5,452 bases of DNA, from the NCBI GenBank assembly GCA_030620915.1, contig JAUXIR010000143.1:1-5452 (forward strand), written 5' to 3'. The notes beneath the pieces are model-generated. The model made no database searches. It was not told the DNA's origin and saw only the letters and a list, made by a program, of their open reading frames with translations. Shown here piece after piece: positions 1 through 5,452 of this stretch (position 1 is its first letter; every line of letters begins with the position of its first letter). The translations under genes and the position numbers were made by a program. The DNA is from Geopsychrobacter sp. Its GTDB lineage: Bacteria > Desulfobacterota > Desulfuromonadia > Desulfuromonadales > Geopsychrobacteraceae.

Positions 1-132
1 AGATAAGCCTACGTGGAATAATTTCAAGTTGAAACCCAAGCATACAGTCAATGGGCGGCCATCCCCTCCAGCATAAAAGGAAATCGAGACAAAACATAGA
101 ACCCCTGCAGATAGGCCCTGGAATCAGATTAA
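1..132. other. Non-coding upstream region, left edge
   Basis: No convincing coding region is visible here. The stretch is upstream of the receptor promoter and could contain its regulatory sites or the end of a neighbouring intergenic region. The only structure I can point to is a short perfect inverted repeat at 22-34 (TTTCAA, one base, TTGAAA), which is small enough to occur by chance. No tRNA or convincing terminator was seen. Confidence 0.5.
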
Positions 133-136
133 ATGA

Positions 137-165
137 TTGAAATTCCAGAGATGTATCACTATGAT
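137..165 (+). promoter_or_regulatory. Predicted sigma70-type promoter of the receptor gene
   Basis: A -35-like TTGAAA (137-142) and a -10-like TATGAT (160-165) are separated by exactly 17 bases; each matches the consensus at five of six positions. Transcription would begin near 172, leaving a leader of about 65 bases before the ATG at 238. The promoter overlaps the in-frame ATG at 133, which argues against that ATG as the true start. No sigma54 (GG-N10-GC) or sigma28-like element was evident. The prediction rests on sequence match only. Confidence 0.55.
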
Positions 166-222
166 GTTGGGCACTTAATTTATTTCATTGGTATTAGTTT
201 TCGGTATCCAGGTTGCCCACTC

Positions 223-227
223 AGGAG
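223..227 (+). promoter_or_regulatory. Ribosome binding site of the receptor gene (decides the start)
   Basis: AGGAG lies ten bases before the ATG at 238, an acceptable Shine-Dalgarno distance. The longer in-frame ATG at 133 has no comparable purine-rich site, and the 35 residues it would add look unlike a receptor N-terminus. An ATG at 231 is in another frame. Confidence 0.7.
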
Positions 228-237
228 AAGATGCACA

Positions 238-2127
238 ATGGCCACTCAAACCCAGGGTTGGAAAATCCGCACCAAACTGCTCGCAATGGTCATGCTGTTG
301 GTTTTAGTCTCAATCGGCGTCGGCGCTGTTGCCTATTACGGTTTCACCCAGGCGAACAACTCCCTGAATGATATGCACCAGAATCTGATTCCGGAACTGA
401 CCAAGGTTGATGAAATTGCCCATAACGTCGCCAAGGCCCGCCGTTACGAAAAAGAATTCTTCCTCTTTTCAAGCCTTGGCCAAAGCGAAAAATTTGCAAA
501 AAAGCAACAGAGCTACTTCGCGAACCTCAATAAAACCTACGGACGAGTCGCCAAAACCATCGAGTCATTGCATGACGAGGAGATGAGTGAGGGTTTTGGC
601 TCCAACCCTGAACGGGTTGAAATGGAGGCGATGCTCACCCGTCTGGAGGAAGATTTTTTTGCCGTGCAAAAAAGTCTGAAACCCCTTGCCGACAAGCTGC
701 TGGCGGGTAGCTCCTTTTTGGAAGTATCCAAAGAATATGGGGTCTACAAGTCAAATGTTCACAAGCTGGAGCTCAAATCTAGGACCATGCGTGAAAATAT
801 TCTGGCTAAACTTGAGAGTCAAAAAGCCGAAACGATCCACTTCAGCGGCAAACTGAACACCTTGATTATTGCCGTCGGCTTGGGTGCGGCAATCTTCGGC
901 ATCGCCGCTGGCCTGTTTGTTTCAAATCGCATCACGGTCCCATTAAACATCCTGATGCGTGGGATCGAGTCGGTCGGCAAGGGGGACTTTGTTGAAATTC
1001 ATGCCCCGTCGCGTGATGAGTTTGCCGAGATTGCCCGCGTCTTCAATGAAACCATTGGGCGACTCAAAAAATATATTCAAACAGACGAGCAGCGGCAGAA
1101 AACAGAGGAAAACGTTATCAACTTCCTCGAAGTTGTTTCCGATGCTTCGGATGGCGACCTGACAGTTCGTGCACCGGTTACCGAAGATGCCTTCGGCTCG
1201 ATCGCCGATGCGTACAATCTCATGATTGAGAGTCTCGCTGATCTGCTCACCGAAACCACTCGCGATGCACAGGAGGTTGGTGACGAATCGCGCAATCTCA
1301 ATGACATCTTCATGCGCATGAAGTCCGGTACGGAGTCACAGCTCCAGTATGTTACCGATGCAACAGATGCGGCTCGGAATACGGCGGATTCAGCCTCAGA
1401 AATTGCCGACAAAGCAGCTCTGGCTCAAAGCACTTCCGACAAGGTTGAACAAGCGACCGGCTTGGGCAGCGCCCAGGTTGCAAAGAACATCGAAGGGATG
1501 CAGCTTATTCGTGTCACCGTGCAGGTCATCAACAAAAAAATGAAATCACTCTCTGAGCGCCTGCTTGAGATCGGCACGATTTCACAGTTGATCTCCGACG
1601 TTGCGACCAGAACGACCATCCTGGCGATGAATGCCTCAATCGAGGCCTCACGAGCCGGCGAGCAGGGTCGCGGATTCCTGGTTATTTCGGATGAGATCAA
1701 GCGCCTGGCTGACGAATCATCCGAAGCGACCAAGGAGATCGGCGGAATCGTCAAGGCGATCCAGGCTGAGGCGAACGACGTCACCTCAGCCCTCGAAGAA
1801 GAGACTTCAACCGTTGAGCAGCAGACCCGCCTCGCACAGGAAACCGGCACTGCCCTCGAGGAGATCGAAAGAGCGACCCAGCAATCGAAACAACTCGTCA
1901 ACGAAATCACCGGCCTGTCCCAAAACCAGCACCAGGCATCGGACAACATGGTTAACGCCATCCGCAAGATGGCCGACATCACTGCGCAGACCTCCTCGCT
2001 GGTCACTGAGGCTTCTCAGATCTCTGAAGGCCTGAACGGCGTCTCCGAGAAACTGCTTGGTTCCCTCGCCCAGTTCGTATTGAGCAATGACGAGCCTGTG
2101 GCTATCACTGAAATCAAACCCGGCTAG
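238..2127 (+). CDS. Methyl-accepting chemotaxis protein, PilJ-like, two HAMP domains
   Basis: Inner-membrane chemoreceptor of 629 residues when started at 238. Upstream of this start the frame stays open to an ATG at 133, but the added 35 residues overlap the predicted promoter and lack a ribosome binding site. After a short basic N-terminus come TM1 (about residues 14-35), a helical periplasmic sensing region (36-206) and TM2 (207-229). The segment ARRYEKEFFL near residues 67-76 resembles the conserved part of HBM/four-helix-bundle sensors; the ligand is unknown. HAMP follows (230-281), then a second HAMP-like unit (289-341) with DGDLTVRAPVTED, typical of PilJ-type receptors. The signalling hairpin runs from about 342 to 615 with its tip at 452-480. 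Tip residues Asn465, Glu469 and Arg472, which match trimer contacts in E. coli Tsr, are kept, but the usual QTN is RTT. There is no C-terminal CheR-binding pentapeptide. The gene converges on the CheW/CheA unit, its likely partners. The family is secure; the pilus-type role is inferred. Confidence 0.93.
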   Translation: MATQTQGWKIRTKLLAMVMLLVLVSIGVGAVAYYGFTQANNSLNDMHQNLIPELTKVDEIAHNVAKARRYEKEFFLFSSLGQSEKFAKKQQSYFANLNKTYGRVAKTIESLHDEEMSEGFGSNPERVEMEAMLTRLEEDFFAVQKSLKPLADKLLAGSSFLEVSKEYGVYKSNVHKLELKSRTMRENILAKLESQKAETIHFSGKLNTLIIAVGLGAAIFGIAAGLFVSNRITVPLNILMRGIESVGKGDFVEIHAPSRDEFAEIARVFNETIGRLKKYIQTDEQRQKTEENVINFLEVVSDASDGDLTVRAPVTEDAFGSIADAYNLMIESLADLLTETTRDAQEVGDESRNLNDIFMRMKSGTESQLQYVTDATDAARNTADSASEIADKAALAQSTSDKVEQATGLGSAQVAKNIEGMQLIRVTVQVINKKMKSLSERLLEIGTISQLISDVATRTTILAMNASIEASRAGEQGRGFLVISDEIKRLADESSEATKEIGGIVKAIQAEANDVTSALEEETSTVEQQTRLAQETGTALEEIERATQQSKQLVNEITGLSQNQHQASDNMVNAIRKMADITAQTSSLVTEASQISEGLNGVSEKLLGSLAQFVLSNDEPVAITEIKPG

Positions 2128-2147
2128 ACGCTAAAACCGAGACGACA

Positions 2148-2189
2148 TTAAAAAAGCCCCGCTCCAAATCAGGAGCGGGGCTTTTTTAA
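2148..2189. terminator. Bidirectional intrinsic terminator between the convergent units
   Basis: A perfect 18-bp stem (2148-2165 paired with 2172-2189) encloses a six-base loop. Its inner ten pairs are GC-rich (GCCCCGCTCC / GGAGCGGGGC). The outer part is an A6 tract on the left and a T6 tract on the right, so on either strand the RNA ends in a U-run after a GC hairpin. It lies 20 bases after the receptor stop and 21 bases after the end of the kinase gene, so one element can serve both transcripts. Confidence 0.93.
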
Positions 2190-2210
2190 TTCCAGTAGCA
2201 GAAAAAATAT

Positions 2211-4550
2211 TTACAAAGCTTTACCGTTGATTGCAAGGTGCTTATTGATCACCGCAAGCAAGCTATCCTCCTCGAATGGCTTGACCAGATAGTCAGTGGC
2301 GCCGAGCTTAATCGCCTTTAGCTGATGTTGCTCACCGGCACGTGATGATAGAACGGCGATCGGCACCTGCCAGTCAGGACGTCGCTGCAACTCGGCCAGG
2401 AGCTCATATCCGTGCATATGAGGCATCTCAAGGTCGGTAATAATCGAATCAACATCCTCATTTTCAAGCAAAGCGAGGGCCTCTAGCCCATCGGCAGCCG
2501 TCAAAACCTTCAGGCCCTTAGCAGCCAAGAGCATGCTGGCATATTTACGCACACTCAACGAGTCATCAACGATCAAAACCTTCGGCGCGCTCTGGCTCTC
2601 AAGGGGAGCCGCTGAAGAAGCAAGCGGGGCATCAAAGCCCTCTGTTTTGTGGTATTTCATCCGCGCCGGATTAACAACCAGGCGCATACTGCCATCACCG
2701 GCCAGACTTGTTCCTGAAAAATAGGGCAGCTCACGTAAGAATGAGCCGAACGGCTTGATGACCGTATCTTCCTGCCCCAAAACCTTATCGACCAGCAACA
2801 GAATCTGAATACCCTCAGACTGCGTCAAAATGCCATAGCCCGAGGGTTCTTCACCCTGTGGGAGATTGAAGAGTTCACGCAGATCGATCTGCTCGGGAGC
2901 CTCTTCGCTAGCTTCGCCTCTAAGTTTCTTCCTCTGTTCAAACTCAAGATCTTGTATTTCGTTAACCAGTGCAGAGGGAAGAACAAACATCTGACCGGCA
3001 ACCTCGAAACGGATAATATTGACAATCACCAGTGACAGCGGCAGACGCAAACGGAAAGTACTCCCCTGCCCCTTGACGGTTTCAACATCGATCGTGCCGT
3101 TGAGCGAAGCCAACCGGTCCATAACAACGTTCATTCCGACCCCGCGGCCCGATGTGGCGTCCACCTCAGCAGTGGTACTGAATCCAGGCCGGAAAATCAT
3201 CTGGATCAATTCACGTTCACTGAGTCTGTCCTCGATCGTGATAAATCCTTTCTCTATCGCTCTCTTTCGCACCCCGACAAGATCGATTCCACGGCCATCG
3301 TCCCTGACCGAGATCTCAACTGTGTTTCCTCGCCGTTCGGCGGTCAGCCAGATAGACGCTTTTTCCGGTTTTCCAAGCCTTTTGCGTTCGGCGACAGACT
3401 CAATCCCATGGGCAAAGGAGTTACGCACAATATGGAGTAGCGGGTCAAACAAACCATCATAGACAACGCGATCGATCAGAGTCTCTCCACCCAAGACAAA
3501 GAGCTCAACATCCATGTCGAGGCCACGCGCCATATCACGCACCGAACGGTTGAAGCGCTGGAAAAGGGTGCCTGCAGGGACGGTCCTGATCTCGGATATC
3601 CGCTCCTTAATCTCATCGGTCATCCGGTCAAGCGAAGAGACGTCACGCCCAAAAGCACCAAAAAATTCGCTGAGTCCACGCAACCCCTCACTAACGTCAT
3701 TGGTAATTTCTCGAAGCTTACGGCTGAAGAGATTCAAATCATCGTAACGATCAAACTCAAGCTCCTGAAAATCACCGATTTCAGCATTATTCTGCTGCGC
3801 AACCTGAGTCGGCAGAGTGTAGTCATAGCGATCAGAAAACTGTGTGACCTCACGCAGCAGGCGCTGACCAACAAACTCAATCTCTTCGCGCATCCGCTCC
3901 ACCTGCACAAACTGATCGACCAGGTGGTTTTTAGTGACTGTAACCTCACCGATCAGTCCCATCAACGACTCTATCTTCTCGGCGCTAACCCGTATTCCGG
4001 CCGTTGTTTCTTCAACCCGACGGCCCAGTGCACGACGCTCGGAACCGACAAAGCCAGGCTGATCGACAGTCGCCTTGGCATAGCTTTCTTCTGCAGGAGA
4101 AGCCGGCTGAATTTGTCTTTGTTGATGCGAGATGTTCTGCTTTTCAAGCGGTTGCTCTTCAGCTTTTTCGGCAGAGTCAAGGCGCGTTAGCGCCAAAGCT
4201 ACGACATCAGCCGGTTCATCCAGTCCTTCGACCTTGTAACGGATCAAATTCCGGATCTGATCAAGAGCAAACAGCAGTGCGTCAATATGCAACGGGCTAA
4301 CGATAAGTTTTCCGTCACGCACCGCCTCGAAAAGGTCTTCCATGCGGTGAGATATCGCCCCAACGGAAGTCATCTTAACCAGGCTGGCAGAACCCTTTAG
4401 AGTGTGCGCAGCACGGAAGAGAGCTTCCATATCCTCGCTTCCGGCCGAACCAACAATCTCCATCTCGAGAAGGCCGGCTTCGAGAACGCTGATATGCTCC
4501 GCGGCCTCTTCTACAAAAAATGAAAAAACACTGTCCTGAAGAGTTCCCAT
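2211..4550 (-). CDS. CheA-type hybrid histidine kinase with C-terminal receiver (ChpA/PilL-like)
   Basis: Cytoplasmic chemosensory kinase of 779 residues. Domains in order: HPt (about 5-125) with phospho-acceptor His49 in AAHTLKGSA; a Gln/Glu-rich linker (126-183) with no recognisable CheY/CheB-docking P2 domain; an unusually long helical dimerisation region (about 184-330) containing ELEFDRYDDLNLFSRKL, as in ChpA/PilL kinases; an HATPase domain with N box (Asn377, His381), G1 (DDGRGI, 417-422), F box (FRPGF, 453-457) and G2 (SGRGVGM, 467-473); a CheW-like P5 domain (about 505-632); and a receiver (657-772) with Asp662/Asp663, phospho-acceptor Asp706, Ser735 and Lys757. All key catalytic residues I looked for are present, so it should be active. 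The ATG overlaps the stop of the upstream CheW-domain gene by one base (TGATG) and has GGGAG seven bases before it, indicating translational coupling. FrzE-type kinases share the kinase-receiver fusion. The extended dimerisation region favours the pilus class, and ChpA itself carries several more HPt domains than the single one here. Confidence 0.94.
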   Translation of the reverse strand: MGTLQDSVFSFFVEEAAEHISVLEAGLLEMEIVGSAGSEDMEALFRAAHTLKGSASLVKMTSVGAISHRMEDLFEAVRDGKLIVSPLHIDALLFALDQIRNLIRYKVEGLDEPADVVALALTRLDSAEKAEEQPLEKQNISHQQRQIQPASPAEESYAKATVDQPGFVGSERRALGRRVEETTAGIRVSAEKIESLMGLIGEVTVTKNHLVDQFVQVERMREEIEFVGQRLLREVTQFSDRYDYTLPTQVAQQNNAEIGDFQELEFDRYDDLNLFSRKLREITNDVSEGLRGLSEFFGAFGRDVSSLDRMTDEIKERISEIRTVPAGTLFQRFNRSVRDMARGLDMDVELFVLGGETLIDRVVYDGLFDPLLHIVRNSFAHGIESVAERKRLGKPEKASIWLTAERRGNTVEISVRDDGRGIDLVGVRKRAIEKGFITIEDRLSERELIQMIFRPGFSTTAEVDATSGRGVGMNVVMDRLASLNGTIDVETVKGQGSTFRLRLPLSLVIVNIIRFEVAGQMFVLPSALVNEIQDLEFEQRKKLRGEASEEAPEQIDLRELFNLPQGEEPSGYGILTQSEGIQILLLVDKVLGQEDTVIKPFGSFLRELPYFSGTSLAGDGSMRLVVNPARMKYHKTEGFDAPLASSAAPLESQSAPKVLIVDDSLSVRKYASMLLAAKGLKVLTAADGLEALALLENEDVDSIITDLEMPHMHGYELLAELQRRPDWQVPIAVLSSRAGEQHQLKAIKLGATDYLVKPFEEDSLLAVINKHLAINGKAL

Positions 4551-5452
4551 CAGGATGCTCCCGCACGAAACTGGTCCACAAAGTTCATAACATCAACCTT
4601 CTCTCCCAAAATATCTTCGGAGAGACTGGGGATACCATCGGACAGGAAGGCCAGTTTTTCACCACCGGCCTCCGCAATCACTAATTTACGAACAGCCAGG
4701 TATTGCGAAGTGGCACCGGCCTGAACTCCAAGGTCGATAACCGGCAAAACCTGCCCGCGAAGATTGATTAAGCCCCTCACAACAGCAGGGGCCAGTGGCA
4801 GGTGTGTAATATGTGGGAGATCCGAAATCTCTATCATATTCGCTATCGGCAGATAGTAATCTTTTGCGGCGACACGGAAACGACAGCAAGAATACGGGCG
4901 GGTAACTGCCTCACCCTCATTCTGCGACAATAGGGTCCGAGCTAAGCGTTCTGCTGTTTGCAACGGGCTCTCTTTTTCAATCCGCTTGCGCATCCTGTCG
5001 ATGAAGCTATCTTCCCGCTTCGGAGCAAGAGCAGCATCTTTAGAATCTGTGGGAACAAGGCCTTGATCATTCAATAATGGGTCGCTGGGGAATGAAGAGC
5101 GAGCCGGTTCTGAAACACCCACCCCACCGGAGATTTCCTCATGGACGTACTCCAAAACGGGATCGTCGACAAAAGGGTCCTTGATATCAAAAAACGTAAC
5201 TGCCGCCGCTGGCGTGGGAACAGGTCCCTCTTCAGTGAAGGCCATATCAAGGGCAGGATCATCCGCAAAGGGGTCATTTTCAGAAGGTAGCGTTGCAGAG
5301 GAATGGGTTGCTCTCTTGACAGGGCTCTGTTCAATCTCCGGATCATCGGCGAAAGGATCTTCGACCTCTTCGGTTGCAGAGGCATGATTTGTTATATCAG
5401 CTGAGATTTGCTCAATCTGCGGATCACCGGCGAAAGGATCTTCGACCTCTTC
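4550..5452 (-). CDS. CheW-domain scaffold protein with repetitive acidic N-terminus (partial, start outside window)
   Basis: The visible 300 residues are the C-terminal part of a longer protein. The first ATG in the visible part is at 5245, but it lacks a ribosome binding site, and the same frame continues without a stop for 69 codons to the window edge, carrying copies of a motif also found after that ATG. I therefore treat the gene as 5'-truncated. Residues 1-106 (counting from the edge) are acidic and low in complexity, with DPF motifs at 5-7, 32-34, 60-62 and 92-94. A polar linker and a charged, probably helical stretch (about 149-178) follow. The CheW domain occupies 186-300, marked by VRGLINLRGQVLPVIDL (225-241); such domains couple receptors to CheA. 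The domain is about 115 residues against a usual 135-140, apparently missing part of the last beta subdomain. The stop overlaps the kinase ATG, so the two form an operon. CheW family assignment is firm; the function of the extension is unknown. Confidence 0.88.
   Translation of the reverse strand, partial: EEVEDPFAGDPQIEQISADITNHASATEEVEDPFADDPEIEQSPVKRATHSSATLPSENDPFADDPALDMAFTEEGPVPTPAAAVTFFDIKDPFVDDPVLEYVHEEISGGVGVSEPARSSFPSDPLLNDQGLVPTDSKDAALAPKREDSFIDRMRKRIEKESPLQTAERLARTLLSQNEGEAVTRPYSCCRFRVAAKDYYLPIANMIEISDLPHITHLPLAPAVVRGLINLRGQVLPVIDLGVQAGATSQYLAVRKLVIAEAGGEKLAFLSDGIPSLSEDILGEKVDVMNFVDQFRAGAS
4558..4562 (-). promoter_or_regulatory. Ribosome binding site of the kinase gene, inside the CheW-domain gene
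   Basis: On the - strand GGGAG sits seven bases before the ATG at 4550, within the last codons of the upstream gene. With the one-base stop/start overlap this supports both the 4550 start and coupled translation of the two proteins. Confidence 0.75.
5330..5371. repeat. Direct repeat copy A (42 bases)
   Basis: This copy matches 5411-5452 at 39 of 42 bases, in the same orientation and reading frame and offset by 81 bases (27 codons). It encodes the second DPF motif unit. The high DNA identity points to a recent internal duplication or conversion. Confidence 0.9.
5411..5452. repeat. Direct repeat copy B (42 bases), reaching the window edge
   Basis: The partner of 5330-5371, with three mismatches, at unit positions 1, 9 and 17. 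The identity runs to the last base of the window, so the true repeat unit may be longer than 42 bases. Confidence 0.88.

Larger units (their letters stand above)
5144..5452 (-). repeat. Coding repeat array: four spaced DPF[AV][DG]DP motifs
   Basis: Translating the - strand inward from the edge gives VEDPFAGDPQIEQ, VEDPFADDPEIEQ, ENDPFADDPALD and IKDPFVDDPVLEYV. The DPF triplets are encoded at 5432-5440, 5351-5359, 5267-5275 and 5171-5179, spaced 27, 28 and 32 residues. The spacers are not conserved, which looks like short linear motifs in a disordered tail rather than a folded repeat. The array probably continues past the window edge, because the first visible residues already belong to a repeat unit. 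Confidence 0.85.

Noticed and set aside
22..34. Short perfect inverted repeat TTTCAA-G-TTGAAA upstream of the receptor promoter
   Set aside because: Six-base arms are common by chance, it lies about 100 bases upstream of the -35 element, and no second copy was seen.
167..197. Alternative promoter TTGGGC / TATTAG
   Set aside because: The spacer is 19 bases and both hexamers match consensus less well than the 137-165 pair.
654..660. T7 run as a possible frameshift or programmed slippage site in the receptor gene
   Set aside because: The frame is intact on both sides and the protein reads through with a normal domain order.
1425..2006. Long open frame of 193 codons on the - strand inside the receptor gene
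   Set aside because: It is antisense to the conserved signalling domain, rich in Ser/Cys/Arg, resembles no known protein and has no ribosome binding site; it reflects codon bias of the receptor gene.
3019..3462. Open frame of 147 codons on the + strand inside the kinase gene
   Set aside because: It is antisense to the kinase ATPase domain, whose motifs are intact; composition is unlike a real protein.
5071..5385. Alternative-frame - strand reading of 104 codons over the repeat region
   Set aside because: The frame with the CheW domain carries the acidic DPF motifs continuously; this one is basic and ends without any domain.
5181..5387. + strand frame over the repeat region rich in Gly/Ser
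   Set aside because: It is the antisense shadow of the DPF repeats, with repetition inherited from the duplicated DNA.
5330..5452. CRISPR-like reading of the 42-base repeats
   Set aside because: Only two copies, both in frame within a coding sequence, with coding spacers and a conserved protein motif.

Overview
The window carries three genes of one bacterial chemosensory system, in two convergent transcription units. The receptor has two membrane segments around a periplasmic sensing domain, which fits a Gram-negative host. Base composition looks roughly balanced (not counted). A PilJ-like receptor with a ChpA/PilL-like hybrid kinase suggests a proteobacterium or a member of the former deltaproteobacterial groups such as Desulfuromonadota. 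The assignment to a phylum is inference, and no species can be named.

Layout. Positions 1-237 are non-coding and hold a good sigma70-type promoter (137-165) and a ribosome binding site (223-227). From 238 to 2127 on the + strand lies a 629-residue methyl-accepting chemotaxis protein. It has TM1, a helical periplasmic domain resembling HBM/four-helix-bundle sensors, TM2, HAMP, a second PilJ-like HAMP, and a long cytoplasmic signalling hairpin with an atypical tip. A strong symmetric hairpin at 2148-2189 ends both units. On the - strand, 4550-2211 encodes a 779-residue CheA-type kinase with a C-terminal receiver domain. Directly upstream, overlapping by one base (TGATG), is a CheW-domain gene that is still open at the right edge (4550-5452, at least 300 residues).

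How the genes work together. The receptor would sense a periplasmic signal. The CheW-domain protein would link it to the CheA-REC hybrid, which would autophosphorylate on His49 and pass phosphate to Asp706 of its own receiver and/or to a separate regulator outside the window. The PilJ-like second HAMP and the long ChpA/PilL-type dimerisation region of the kinase point to a type IV pilus (twitching/surface behaviour) or alternative-function class rather than classical flagellar chemotaxis. No CheY, CheB, CheR or pilus gene lies in the window, so the output is inferred.

Most unusual feature. The CheW-domain gene continues past the Met at 5245, the first in-frame ATG in the visible part, with no stop to the window edge. 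Its N-terminal region is acidic and probably disordered, with at least four spaced copies of a D-P-F-[AV]-[DG]-D-P motif. Two copies lie in a nearly identical 42-base direct repeat. The CheW domain at its C-terminus is shorter than usual. Together these suggest a divergent scaffold with an array of short linear motifs whose binding partner is unknown.
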